From the NCBI GenBank assembly GCA_035651635.1, contig DASRFK010000068.1, forward strand, positions 8,064 through 72,063: a DNA stretch of 64,000 nt, given 5' to 3'. A program made the position numbers and the translations under genes. Source of the stretch: JANXQE01 sp035651635 (GTDB lineage: Bacteria > Verrucomicrobiota > Verrucomicrobiia > Limisphaerales > UBA8199). The stretch's first letter is position 1, and each line of letters starts with the position of its first letter. The notes below the pieces were generated by a model, which did not search any database, was not told the DNA's origin, and was given only the letters and a program-made list of their open reading frames with translations. Below are positions 34,352 through 44,500 of this stretch, one piece after another.

Positions 34352-35719
34352 TTAGTTCCCATTCCGGGCGCGATAAAACAGGGCTGGGCTGGTCCCGGAA
34401 TGTGGGTCGGAAATGTGGATTTGCGTTCCCGGGCTGTTGGTGGTCAGCAGGATCGTCCAACTCGGCAAAGGGTTGGCCACATTGGTGGTGGAGACCACGG
34501 TGACCGTCTGGCCTGAAGTAGTCAGCAAATCGAACCCAAAAACTCCACCGCTCCAACCGGCATTAGTAACCACGAGGGCAGCAGTGACTGTCGCCGGCTT
34601 GGTCGTAAGAACGAACTGGGTAATCGCGGCCCGATACACATAGGTAGCCTCAGTTCCGTTCGTAGCCAAGATGGCGTGAGAGAAGCCAACTGAGCCATTA
34701 TAGGTTTTTCCAGGGGCCAGGGTGCCCGCCGGGATCGTCACCGAGGTGGCCGTTCCGTCCAACGCACCCGGACTGCCGATATTCGGCGATTGCCAGGTAG
34801 TGGTCAGGCCAGCCACGATAAAATCGGTCGGAGTCCCTCCGGCAAAAGAATTCCACCGCAGCGTGAAGGGCTGGGTTGAGTCCACCGCCTGTCCCGCGCC
34901 TAGATTGGACAGAATTGGCGCGCCAGGCTGCACCAAACTGGCCGGAAACGAAACGACCTTTGTCTCGTTCGACGCAGTCGCATTCACGGTGAACGTATAG
35001 TTGCCGGAAGGAAAGTTCGTCTCCAGTGTGGCCTCATTGGTCATGAACCCCCCGAAAGTCCAATTTTCGGGTGCCACGACATCCTGCACGAGATTGGAAA
35101 CCCCACCGCTCGGAAAGGTTAAGGTGATGCCGGTAGTGGTGCGATTCGAGGCGAGAGTGGTTGTGGCCAGGTATAGGTAAGGTTCCACCAGGTAGCGCGT
35201 TGGTTGGCCGTTCACGGCCTGGGTATAAAGGTCCGCCCGGCCAATGAGGAAGGTGGTGAACGCGTTTGTGCCGCTGCCGCTGCCCACGGTCTGGCTCGTG
35301 AAAAAATAACCCACTTTTGTTCCCTGGAGTTTATTGCCGCTTCGATCGAAGCCGGTCACGGTCCAGACGACTTGCGTTGGCACCAGAAAGGATGACACCG
35401 GTGAGCAGGTTAAAACGTTGCTCGTGGAATTCCAAAAATTCGACATCGTGTAGGTGTATGAGTAAGGAGGCGTGGGAATCGAAGTGTAAAACTGAGGAGT
35501 TGTCCGGTTGGTGTCCATCGATGTGCTGAAAGTAAAAACGACCGACCCAGTTGGCGAGATCCCGGTAGAGCCTGTGCCCGGTACCGTTGAAACTATAGTC
35601 GGTTGACTTAAAGCCTGGCCTAAGGTCGTCAGCAACAGGACCGTCGCACCGCAGACCATCCCCACGCGCCGGATCGTACACTGACGGAAACAGAAAGACG
35701 GAAACTTCAATTTGTTCAT
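34352..35719 (-). CDS. Secreted protein with Big_5-type Ig-like N-terminal domain
   Basis: From the ATG at 35719 the product has 455 residues: a basic N-region, hydrophobic core VCGATVLLLTTLGQALSQ and probable cleavage after LSQ. The first mature domain (TIVSTVPGTGSTGISPTGSVVFTFSTSMD) is a clear Big_5-like Ig fold. Further beta-rich, Thr/Ser/Asn-rich domains follow, and the end IHISDPHSGTSPALFYRARNGN matches the C-terminal pattern of exported Verrucomicrobia proteins. The open frame continues upstream to 36025, but that part overlaps a dispersed repeat and is rejected. It is divergent from the GH28-like gene. Confidence 0.75.
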   Translation of the reverse strand: MNKLKFPSFCFRQCTIRRVGMVCGATVLLLTTLGQALSQPTIVSTVPGTGSTGISPTGSVVFTFSTSMDTNRTTPQFYTSIPTPPYSYTYTMSNFWNSTSNVLTCSPVSSFLVPTQVVWTVTGFDRSGNKLQGTKVGYFFTSQTVGSGSGTNAFTTFLIGRADLYTQAVNGQPTRYLVEPYLYLATTTLASNRTTTGITLTFPSGGVSNLVQDVVAPENWTFGGFMTNEATLETNFPSGNYTFTVNATASNETKVVSFPASLVQPGAPILSNLGAGQAVDSTQPFTLRWNSFAGGTPTDFIVAGLTTTWQSPNIGSPGALDGTATSVTIPAGTLAPGKTYNGSVGFSHAILATNGTEATYVYRAAITQFVLTTKPATVTAALVVTNAGWSGGVFGFDLLTTSGQTVTVVSTTNVANPLPSWTILLTTNSPGTQIHISDPHSGTSPALFYRARNGN

Positions 35720-36064
35720 GCGATCTCGGTGGAGTTTACTGCCCGCTTTTATCCAAGACACGCAGTGCAACACAAGCACAAAACGCGGGCCGTGGAGCCG
35801 TGGCGCAAGACGTTCAGCCAATGCCACTAAGATTCGGGAAATGCTTCGCCCCTCCACATCGATTTGATAATTGTATTCAGAAGCGCCCCAATTCTTGATC
35901 GAGACCGCAGTCCAGGAGCTTCGCGGCAGAAACGTTCGAATCAGACCTGGCGAAAGGGAGAGAATGGTGGGGGCGAGTGTTCGGCCGTTGCTGGAGGCAG
36001 GAATGCCCGCGCGCCGCGGGCGCACTCATTTCAGGATTCCAATCCTCGCCCCTTTAAGTAATCA
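35720..36064. other. Divergent spacer with a dispersed-repeat copy
   Basis: This 345-base gap separates two genes that read away from each other. The part at 35984-36016 repeats the CGTTGCTG...CAGGAATGCCCGCGCGCCG sequence also found near 21081-21111. Nothing else is recognised; promoters for both genes should be here. Confidence 0.5.
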
Positions 36065-37471
36065 ATGACGTCTATGCGCCGCTCACATGTTCTCCTGGTC
36101 CTCGCCCTGGGGTTTGGCGTGTTCCAAAACCAAATTTCAGGGGCTCAACCAAACCTTTTGCCGGCTCAGCACACGTTTGACATTCGCGAGTACCGCCAAG
36201 GCGGCGACGATCCGGACCTGGATACGCAAGCGATCAATCGCGCGGTCGCAGCGTGCGCGGCGGCCGGCGGTGGCCAGGTGTTCGTGCCGCCGGGCCGATA
36301 CGTTTCGGGCACGGTTCGCCTGCGCAGCCATATAACCCTTTTCCTGGCGGCTGGTGCGACTCTGGTGGGAACGACCAATCTGGCTCTCTATCAGCCGCCC
36401 ACTATTCCGTCCTACATGCCCGAAGCGCGCTGGGGCAATTGGCACCGCGGCTTGATCATCGCCGACGACGCCGAGGATATCACCATTTGCGGCCCGGGCA
36501 CCATCGACGGCCACAAGGTTTTCGATCCAAAAGGCGAAGAACACATGCGCGGGCCCCACGGCATTATTTTTGTCGGCTGCCGCCATTTTACTATCCGCGA
36601 CGTGTCCATCGTCGATGCGGCTAACTACGCCATCTTTTTCCAGGCCAGCGATGATGTGGAAGTCCGGAATGTGCGGATTTGGGGCGGCTGGGACGGCGTG
36701 CACTTTCGCGGCGCACCCGACCGCTGGTGTCACAACGTCAATATCATCAATTGTCAGTTCTACACTGGGGACGATTCGATCGCCGGCAGGTACTGGGACA
36801 ATACCGTCATTGCCGGCTGCGTGATCAATTCGTCGTGCAATGGAATTCGGCTGATTGGCCCAGCCACGCATTTGTTGATCGACCATTGTCTTTTCTACGG
36901 CCCCGGCCAGCAACCGCATCGCACGGGCGGCCGAACCAACATGCTGAGCGGGATTATTCTGCAGCCGGGCGCGTGGGACAGAACCGAAGGACTGCTGGAT
37001 GAGGTGCTGCTTTCGCAGAACACAATGCACGACGTGGCGTCGCCCGTGACCATCTGGACCAAGCCCGGCAACCCGGTCGGCCGCATCACCGTTTCCGGCC
37101 TCACCGCCACGGAGGTCTACCGCTCCGCGTTGTCAGTGGAAAGCTGGTCGGATTTGCCGATCACCAATGTAGTCGTGCAGGATGCGCACATCGAGTTTGC
37201 CGGCGGAGGAAAAGCCGAGCAGGCCAATCAACCGGTGAAAGGCCCCGGCGTCGATGCGCGCCCGCTTCCGGCCTGGGGTGTCTATGCGCGCAACGTGGAG
37301 AACCTGGCCCTCGAAGATGTGCGGCTTAGCGTCTCGCGCGACGATCAGCGCCCGGTGGTGGTTGCTGAGGGTGTCCAACGCCTGAAAATGGATAATTTCA
37401 AATTCCCCGAGATGCCCGACGTGGCACAACCCATCGTGACGACGAATGTCGTCAAACTGGAGCGCCAGTAA
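36065..37471 (+). CDS. Glycoside hydrolase family 28-like (polygalacturonase-type) exported protein
   Basis: The 468-residue protein has a signal peptide (hydrophobic ~8-20, cleavage near ISGAQ) and a right-handed beta-helix fold. The opening FDIREYRQGGDDPDLDTQAINRAVAACAAAGGGQVFVPPGRYVSGTVRLRSHITLFL is the pectate_lyase_3/GH28 start. Candidate catalytic aspartates are Asp210 (GGWDGVHF) and Asp236-Asp237 (YTGDDSIAG). The usual GH28 His in GHG is not evident (SCNGIRLIG instead), so the activity may differ from polygalacturonase. Likely role: depolymerising plant or algal polysaccharide outside the cytoplasm. Confidence 0.85.
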   Translation: MTSMRRSHVLLVLALGFGVFQNQISGAQPNLLPAQHTFDIREYRQGGDDPDLDTQAINRAVAACAAAGGGQVFVPPGRYVSGTVRLRSHITLFLAAGATLVGTTNLALYQPPTIPSYMPEARWGNWHRGLIIADDAEDITICGPGTIDGHKVFDPKGEEHMRGPHGIIFVGCRHFTIRDVSIVDAANYAIFFQASDDVEVRNVRIWGGWDGVHFRGAPDRWCHNVNIINCQFYTGDDSIAGRYWDNTVIAGCVINSSCNGIRLIGPATHLLIDHCLFYGPGQQPHRTGGRTNMLSGIILQPGAWDRTEGLLDEVLLSQNTMHDVASPVTIWTKPGNPVGRITVSGLTATEVYRSALSVESWSDLPITNVVVQDAHIEFAGGGKAEQANQPVKGPGVDARPLPAWGVYARNVENLALEDVRLSVSRDDQRPVVVAEGVQRLKMDNFKFPEMPDVAQPIVTTNVVKLERQ

Positions 37472-37585
37472 ACCCGAGGGCGAAAATCCGAAAAGAATTG
37501 CCGCAAAAGATCGCACAGAACACAAAGAGGCAGAGCGGCTCAATGCTCAATGCCCACAAAAGGATGAGTTTGAGGCTGCGCCTCG

Positions 37586-38230
37586 CTAGATATCCTTCCA
37601 TTCGGGATAGATGGAGGCATCTAATTGACCGCGCTGGATGAGATCATTTAGGTCCCGGATGATGGTTTTGCGCGACACTTTGAAATGATCAGCCAACCGC
37701 GAAATGTTTGGCCGCTCACTGGTCCCGCGCAGATTGTTTAACAACTCACTTTGGCGCGCCAGCCGCTCGGTAAAGCGACGCTCCGGTTCGTTGCTCTCGA
37801 TTTTTTCGGCCCGTTCGAGGGATTGAAGCACGCGAACCGTTTCGGCCATGCCGCATTCGTTGAGGGCGGTGGCGACGACGCGTTCCAATTCATCGACATC
37901 AACCGGCTTCTCGATTACATAATGCGCGGAGCGCGGGCCTTGCAAGGCCTCGAGCTTGCCGCGGATATCGAGGGTCCCGGACACGATAATGACCGGAACA
38001 TGCGCGGCCGCATTTTTCAAGAGCGGCAGGAAATCTGTGCCCAGCTGACCATCGGCCAGAACATGATCGAGGATGACCAGATCGGGCGAATGCCGAGCCA
38101 GCTCTGCCAATGCCGCGCTCCCGTTGGAGACGCAGGTCAGGCGGTATCCGCGCAGGGCTTTGGAGTAGAGCCGGATTTGGCGCGGATCATCCTCGACAAT
38201 CAGAATATCGGCGACTTTGAGTTCAGGCAT
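37586..38230 (-). CDS. Response regulator with C-terminal helix-turn-helix
   Basis: The 214-residue protein has a receiver domain (residues 1-125) with Glu13-Asp14-Asp15, phospho-acceptor Asp55 in LVILDHVLADG, Ser84 in IIVSG and Lys108 in VIEKP. The C-terminal part (~165-214) is a DeoR-like helix-turn-helix: RPNISRLADHFKVSRKTIIRDLNDLIQRGQL. A linker helix connects the two. It starts 25 bases after the end of the histidine kinase gene, so the two form a two-component pair. The ATG at 38230 is preferred; the upstream open frame overlaps the kinase end. Confidence 0.9.
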   Translation of the reverse strand: MPELKVADILIVEDDPRQIRLYSKALRGYRLTCVSNGSAALAELARHSPDLVILDHVLADGQLGTDFLPLLKNAAAHVPVIIVSGTLDIRGKLEALQGPRSAHYVIEKPVDVDELERVVATALNECGMAETVRVLQSLERAEKIESNEPERRFTERLARQSELLNNLRGTSERPNISRLADHFKVSRKTIIRDLNDLIQRGQLDASIYPEWKDI

Positions 38231-38255
38231 AACGGGTCGATCGGGTGGTGCAAGG

Positions 38256-41200
38256 CTACTCCGCGCCGGGGCTCTGTCCAGTGTGCCACTCACGCACATG
38301 TTGATTTTGTGGGGCGGCATCGCGAGGCGGCGGCGCCGGATCCACGGGGATGAGGATCCGGAAGGTTGCCCCCTGGCCGACGGCGCTCTGGACCTCGACG
38401 CCCAAACCATCCTGCTCGGCCATGGTGTAAATCATGGAAAGGCCAAGGCCTGTGCCGCGATTGGCCCGGTCGGCTTTGGTGGTGAAAAACGGGTCGAAAA
38501 TACGCGGCACAATCTCCGGAGGAATGCCGCAACCGGTATCGGCCACGGTTAACTCGACATAGGTTGGCGCCGGGCGAGGAGCTCGCACCGAGCCGGAACT
38601 TGTTCCGGAGGCGACCTCTCTTACCTGAATTCGCAAGTGTCCATGACCTTGCATCGCCTCGGCAGCATTGACGATCAAGTTGAGCAGGATTTGCTCGAGA
38701 CCGGCACGAGGCAATTGGACGGCGGGACTCTCGCGGTCGAGTTGTAAATCGAGGGTAATGCCGCTCAGGAATTGGCGGCTAAGCAGGCCGACGGTGTCTT
38801 CAACCAGATCCGGCACGAACAAAGCGGTTCGACCTTTATTCTGGTCGCTGCTGAAGCCCAGCATCGAACCGACAATATGCTTGCCCTGTTGAACCGCTTT
38901 CTCGACTTCCTGGACGTTTTCCTCGACATCTGGGTTGCCTTTGACTTCGCGGCCGATGAGCTTATTGGACATCCGGATCACCGAGAGCAGGTTATTGAAA
39001 TCATGGGCGATCCCCGCCGCCAGAGTTCCCAACGCTTTCATTTTTTGACTGTGCATCAGCTCCGTTTGCGCGACCTTCAGCTCCCGATTGCGTTGCTCCA
39101 TCAAGTCATCGATCAGCAGATAACTGGCGAAAAGCTGCCGTTGCCGGCGCAGCACGAACCAGGCGCAGAAAAGGACCAACCCGACTCCCGCCATGGCGGG
39201 TCCCGCGAATCGGGCGGAGTTGAGCGAAAGACCGGGCGACGCTTCCGTGGGCCCCGCGAGGGCTGCGCCCGGGGCGAGTGTGTTCCAATCCAGCCCAAGG
39301 GCGGCTAAATCGCGGTGTATGTCGTCGAGATTCCAAATCTGCACCAGGCCGGCGGCGGTGCCCACGGCGAGGAAGTCGCCGGCAGGGCTGAAAGTCAGCC
39401 AGGTAATGATCTGCGGCTCCGGTGTTACCAAGGAAGCCAGGACGCTTCCGCCACGGGGTTCGATGAGTTCAACGAACTGACGTTCTTTGACGATGGCCAA
39501 CTCGTGGCCCGCGGGTGAAAAGGCGGCATAATTGGGCAGATCGATCGCGCTTTCGGTGGAGACTCGATAGCGCAGATTCCAGGATGGGCAGTCATAGACC
39601 CGGTACTCTTTGTCGCCGGCGCAGACCAGCAGGCTGCCATCGGGACTGAAAAAGGGGTTGCTGTTGCCGGGATCCAGGTCGCGCACTTTTCGACCCGTGG
39701 CAGCGTCCCAAACGATCGAGCCACGACCATGAAAGGTCCCGGTCACGAGCCAGTGCTTGTCCGGACTCAAGGCGGGCAGAGCGGGTTTGTCAGCGCCGCG
39801 AAAGAGCACCTGGTGGGAAGGATCCTTGAGGTCGAGCAGAACCACGTCGGAATCATTGGCCAGAAAAGCGGCTTGAGAGCGATCCTCACTGACGCGCGCG
39901 CTATCGAGGTGATGGACCTGGCTGGAGGCGATGACGCGCGGAGGGCCCAATCGCATTCGCTGGCCATCGTGTGGATCCTCTTCCAGGGCGAACACAGCGG
40001 CCTGGTTATCGGCGTAAGTCAACAAGTGCTTGCCGTCCGGCAGGAAATAAGCCGAGCGACAATTGCGGATGGGCTCGAGCAGCAGGGGGCGGCCCGACCT
40101 GGCATCCAATAGACGAAGTTCGTCGCTTTCAGTCACGATCAAGGTGTGACCATCAGGACTGAAATCCACTTGGAATGCGTTAGGCGGGGAGGCGCCGACG
40201 CAATCCACAGTGCGAAGACCCTGGGGCATGGATAACGGCCACCATCCCCAGCTGCCAAGAGCGGAGGTGCGCACCACGTAGGCCAGGTTCCGGTCGTCGG
40301 CGCTAAAGCACAGGCCGAATCCGCGCGTTGTGCTCAGCAGCAACTGCCCAGTGCGAGGATTCCACACTTTGCAGGAACCGTCCCAGGAATCCGACACCAG
40401 CAAGTCTCCTTGGTGGCTGAAGAAAACGGTGTCGACGAGGGATTTGTGCGCGACCCAGGAGGCCCGTCTGTGCGAGGCGACGTCGTAAACGTGGATGCCT
40501 CCGGTTTCATCGCCGAGCGCGAGTTGTTGCCCTGACCAAGCCATGCTGTAGAGCGGAACATCGTACTCGAGCACGGCGGTTTTCTCACCACGTTGCCAGT
40601 CCCAGATTTGAATTGAGCGGCCCAGGTTTAGGGCCACTTGTCTCCCACTTTGGTCGAAAGCCAAATCACGGGCGGGCGCGGGCAGGCTCAGAGGAGGGCG
40701 GGTTGGCTTGCCCGAACTTGACTCGACAAACTGCAGAAGCTGGGGCTCGACGAGCAAACCGATCACCGAGCCGTCGAAGCTGAAATCAATAGCGTGATAG
40801 GAGGGGCCCTTGACGGAAGCCGAACCGGTTTGCAAGTCCAGAACGTGAAAGCCGCCGGAGCGGTAACTGACGATCAGAAACCGGCTGTTGGGGCTGAACA
40901 TCAACAGGGAGATGTTTGTAGCCGGAGACTGCCAGGCCAACAGCGCGCGGTGCTCGGGCAGGCTGCTGATCTCGACGCGCCCAGCGCTGGTCACCTGGGC
41001 GTAGCGGGTCAAATCGGGCGCATAGGCCCAAGTCAGGTTTTGCTCAGAAAACTTCTCCACGTGGTCTCCAGCCAGATCAAGCAAAGTCCGATGGGCGATG
41101 CATTCGTTGCGCAACTGCAATGAAGGACGAATGCGGGCAGCGGCTTCGATCACCTCGCGACCTTTGGCTTTTCGCCCGGGAGCAGTGCTCAAGCGACCTG

Positions 41201-41438
41201 CGGTGGCCTGCGCCAGATAGCTTTGCCAGAGCTGGTCTTGAGCCGACTGGCTGGCGGCGGTCGCCTGCAGCGTGCGCTGGCTGGCGCGAAACGCGGCAAA
41301 GACCCCGGCCAGCGCCAGGCCGATCACGACCGCCACGATCACCAGCAGCGCCGTGTTAACGCGAAACAGCCCGCGCCGGATCTCATCCTTTTGCCGTTCC
41401 AGATCCTGGGTCGAGGCTCGCAACGGAGCAACGTTCAT
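38256..41438 (-). CDS. Hybrid-architecture sensor histidine kinase with extracytoplasmic WD40-like beta-propeller
   Basis: From the ATG at 41438 the protein has 1060 residues. A membrane helix at ~28-50 is followed by a coiled-coil (RASQRTLQATAASQSAQDQLWQ), an AAxIRPSLQLRNECIAHRTLLDL segment and a long WD40-like beta-propeller (~130-735, for example FSHQGDLLVSDSWDGSCKVWNPRTGQ). A second helix (~748-764) leads to the kinase: H-box His812 in LAAGIAHDFNNLL, N-box NLIVNAAEAM (~920), G1 DTGCGIP (~967) and G2 GTGLGL (~995). Two helices place the propeller outside. The coiled-coil and LRNE part resemble the WD40 tails of Verrucomicrobia Ser/Thr kinases. The open frame beyond 41438 is rejected. Confidence 0.88.
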   Translation of the reverse strand: MNVAPLRASTQDLERQKDEIRRGLFRVNTALLVIVAVVIGLALAGVFAAFRASQRTLQATAASQSAQDQLWQSYLAQATAGRLSTAPGRKAKGREVIEAAARIRPSLQLRNECIAHRTLLDLAGDHVEKFSEQNLTWAYAPDLTRYAQVTSAGRVEISSLPEHRALLAWQSPATNISLLMFSPNSRFLIVSYRSGGFHVLDLQTGSASVKGPSYHAIDFSFDGSVIGLLVEPQLLQFVESSSGKPTRPPLSLPAPARDLAFDQSGRQVALNLGRSIQIWDWQRGEKTAVLEYDVPLYSMAWSGQQLALGDETGGIHVYDVASHRRASWVAHKSLVDTVFFSHQGDLLVSDSWDGSCKVWNPRTGQLLLSTTRGFGLCFSADDRNLAYVVRTSALGSWGWWPLSMPQGLRTVDCVGASPPNAFQVDFSPDGHTLIVTESDELRLLDARSGRPLLLEPIRNCRSAYFLPDGKHLLTYADNQAAVFALEEDPHDGQRMRLGPPRVIASSQVHHLDSARVSEDRSQAAFLANDSDVVLLDLKDPSHQVLFRGADKPALPALSPDKHWLVTGTFHGRGSIVWDAATGRKVRDLDPGNSNPFFSPDGSLLVCAGDKEYRVYDCPSWNLRYRVSTESAIDLPNYAAFSPAGHELAIVKERQFVELIEPRGGSVLASLVTPEPQIITWLTFSPAGDFLAVGTAAGLVQIWNLDDIHRDLAALGLDWNTLAPGAALAGPTEASPGLSLNSARFAGPAMAGVGLVLFCAWFVLRRQRQLFASYLLIDDLMEQRNRELKVAQTELMHSQKMKALGTLAAGIAHDFNNLLSVIRMSNKLIGREVKGNPDVEENVQEVEKAVQQGKHIVGSMLGFSSDQNKGRTALFVPDLVEDTVGLLSRQFLSGITLDLQLDRESPAVQLPRAGLEQILLNLIVNAAEAMQGHGHLRIQVREVASGTSSGSVRAPRPAPTYVELTVADTGCGIPPEIVPRIFDPFFTTKADRANRGTGLGLSMIYTMAEQDGLGVEVQSAVGQGATFRILIPVDPAPPPRDAAPQNQHVREWHTGQSPGAE

Positions 41439-41482
41439 GCTTGGTGGAGCAAGTATAAGCGGGCGGCCGCGCAAAATCCATG

Positions 41483-41522
41483 CTGTGCGCCACTCGCACA
41501 GGGCTGTGCCCGAGTCGCACAG
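41483..41522. promoter_or_regulatory. Two tandem 19-bp dyads, 21 bp apart, in a divergent promoter region
   Basis: CTGTGCGCCACTCGCACAG (41483-41501) and CTGTGCCCGAGTCGCACAG (41504-41522) share the form CTGTGC-N7-GCACAG. Their starts are exactly 21 bp apart, two helical turns, so two dimers would bind the same DNA face. The 120-base spacer separates the kinase gene and the giant repeat gene. A ribosome binding site (AAAGGA, 41548-41553) precedes the latter. Confidence 0.6.
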
Positions 41523-41558
41523 TTCGCAGCAACTTAATCCAGTGATAAAGGATGGCTT

Positions 41559-44500
41559 ATGAACCTCAATTTGCTTTGCGCCATTCGTCCGTTCGGCTCG
41601 CCACCATTGATCCAGCCCAACCACGGGTCCGCTAAACCGCTGCGCACGCTGTTCCTGCCAATCCTGGTCGCCCTGTGCGCGCTGGCAGTGCGCCAAAGCG
41701 TTACGGCACAACCCACGCCGAGTTTTGCCCTTGAAGCGCCTGTCGCCGTGCCGGTCGCCAATTCCCAGGGCCCGGGCCAGCGCATCTTCTGGAAAACTCA
41801 GCCGGGCTTGAATTACCAATTACAGACCACAACCGATTTAGACCCGCAGAAGGCCGGCTGGACCACCATTGCTCAAGTTCAGGCGGAGGGGACCATCAGT
41901 TGGGCCGACGATGTGAACGCGACCGTAGATTCCCTCCGGTATTACCGTGTCCTGATGCTCGCGACGACCAACGACATGTCACCGCCGGTACTGAGCGGTC
42001 TGCAAGCGACTCAACCGCCGCCTCCGCCCGGGCAGCCGATCTCAACTCTAACAGTCATGGCGACTGATAATATTGGGGTGACCGGTGTGGATTTCCTGAA
42101 TGGCGATAATGTGATCGGGTCAGCCATTCGCGGCTCGGGAAACAACTGGAGTTTTAATTGGACACTGGCCGATGCTTCGGCGTTTTTGAGCGGTCGTTAT
42201 TACGTTCGAGCCCGGGCATTCGACGCCGCGGGCAACATCGGCTACTCGCCAGCCCTGGCGTTTGACGTTGCCGGCACGAACCTAAACTGCATTACACTGG
42301 GCGCGATCACCATTTGCGCGGACACAGTCGTGCTCGCTGGGGGAGTTCATACCTTCTCGGGGAACATCCGGATCAACGGGCTCCGGCTGGCGGCCGGCGC
42401 GACCCTGACGGCCAGCGCTTCTCAAATTACCGGAAGCGGCGGCGTAATTGTTCCCGGCCTGGATACCGTCCTGAGCGGGTCATTCGACGTCGATCTTCAA
42501 ACCGGGTGGCTCACGATTCACCCCGGAACGACCGCCACTTTCCCGGCCGCAGGCATTGCTCTGAGCCCGCGTGCAATTTGTATCCCGACCGGGTTGTCGG
42601 TAAACGTGTTTTCCAATTCTCTCGCCGGAGCCGGCTCCGTAACTCTGCAGCTCCCCGGTCAACCGTTTGGACCGGCAGTATTCGGCGGCAGTTTCAACTA
42701 CTCGCCCGGTGGCGGCATCCTCACCGCCTCGGGGTCGATGGTTCTCAGCAACCTTCTCTCCGCCTCCGGGACCACCGAACTGAACCTGAACGACAGCAGT
42801 TTCAGCCTGGCTGGGGCTGTGCGCTTTCAGGCTGCCAATAATAGCTCTTACTATCTTAGTAACGCGCTGGTTCAACTCAGTTTCGCCAATCCGGCCGTTC
42901 CGGCTTTGTACGTCGCCGGCGACCTTGGTGTTTCAGATGGCCTGTCGCTCAACGTTCGCGGCAATGTGCTGCTCAATGGTCAAGTCGAGCTCACCGGAAC
43001 GGGCCGGGGCTCGATTGGTGGATTCAGTTTTGACCCGCTGGAGGTAACATTGTCACGCGCCGCCGGAGCCAGCTCCATCACCACCGCGCAATTTGCAGGG
43101 AAACTTCTCAACGCAAATTTTTCGGGATACTTACTTTCAGGCACAGTGCTCTCAACCGGTGATCTTGATATCAGCGGAACGGGCACAGTGAGCTTCGAAG
43201 GCTTCATATTCAATCCCTTAAATGTGTACCTGGTTCGAAACGCAACCACGACCAACCAGGTGGTGGCCAACCTAAGCGGCACGTTGCGCCTTTCCTATAT
43301 CAAACCGGTAAATTTCACTGGGCTCTTGCGGCAGGATGGTTCGGTGGACCTTTCGGGCCAATCCGGGCCCTACACGGTCGCGAGTTTCGGTGGCACTGTG
43401 CCTCGCCTGGACACCCCAAGCCTCACGTTTGACGAACAGGTATTCATCGGCAGTTTTCAGTTGGGCGGTCGCGATACCTCCATTCAAACGGTTGTGAATT
43501 TTCACTTCACTCGCGACACGGATGCAGCGGGCGGAAATTCAACACTCGGAGTGACTGCGGTCACCACAGAACCTACCAACCCTACTCTCACACTCACCGG
43601 AACGGCTTCGAGCACCGGTGCGTGCAGCCTCGCCGGCGACCTGCTGAACCAACAGTTCGATCTTTGGGGCTATACCGTCAATAATCTCGGTTGCGGCGTC
43701 TCTCGCAACGCTCAGGGAACCGTAACATTCAATATCACTTCCACCAGCCTGAGCTACGCTCCGTTGGTCGAAACCAGTTCGCAGGCCAGCGGCTCTATTG
43801 CGTCGGATGGCTCCGGCTCGATCGCCTTCAACTACACAACCAGCCAATTGGGAGGCTACGCGATCGAGAACCTGTCGCTGCTTCTCGCTCAATCCAGCTC
43901 GGGAACAAAAAGCCTCCAACTCGGCGCCGGCTCAATGGTGCTGCCCGGTTTTGGCTCGACGCGGGTGGCACTGACCGGTTCGCTTGCCAACGACGGCACC
44001 TTCAATGTCACTGGCACTACCGCCGAGGACCTGACCTTGAATGGCCTCGCCGTAACCACCATGGCGCGGGGCGCCACGGTCAGCCTGACGCAAAACGGCC
44101 TTACCATCACGGGCATGCTCAGTGGCGGTGTGCTCAGTCAAGTCGTATCCGGTTCCGGCTCGGCGGTTGGCACCCTGGCCATCGCACCCAATGGCAGTGC
44201 TTCGCTTTCCGGCTGTGTAACCCTCTCGCCGCTGACTTTTGGACAATTCCAAATCCGGTCCGCCGCAGCCGATGGCAGTTTCTCGGCTTGCTTTGGCGCA
44301 AATGGCCTGACAGTTGGGCAGAACTCCGTGCACATCACCTACAACGGTGCCCCTTTGACCACGCCCTCTTTGCCTTCATTTACAATCTCACTAGATGGCA
44401 GCCTGAGCATTTCGGTCTCGGCGGCCATGACCGCCGGCCTGACCTTGAACAGCTACAGTCTCCCCAATGCCAGCTTCACCTTTAGCGTCTCGGCCGGAGT

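Noticed and set aside
36137..37030. 297-codon minus-strand frame opposite the GH28-like gene
   Set aside because: Antisense shadow; the plus-strand gene has a signal peptide and family motifs.
41439..41819. N-terminal extension of the histidine kinase
   Set aside because: It would overlap the divergent giant gene and the dyads; the residues are not family-like, and the ATG at 41438 starts cleanly before the membrane helix.
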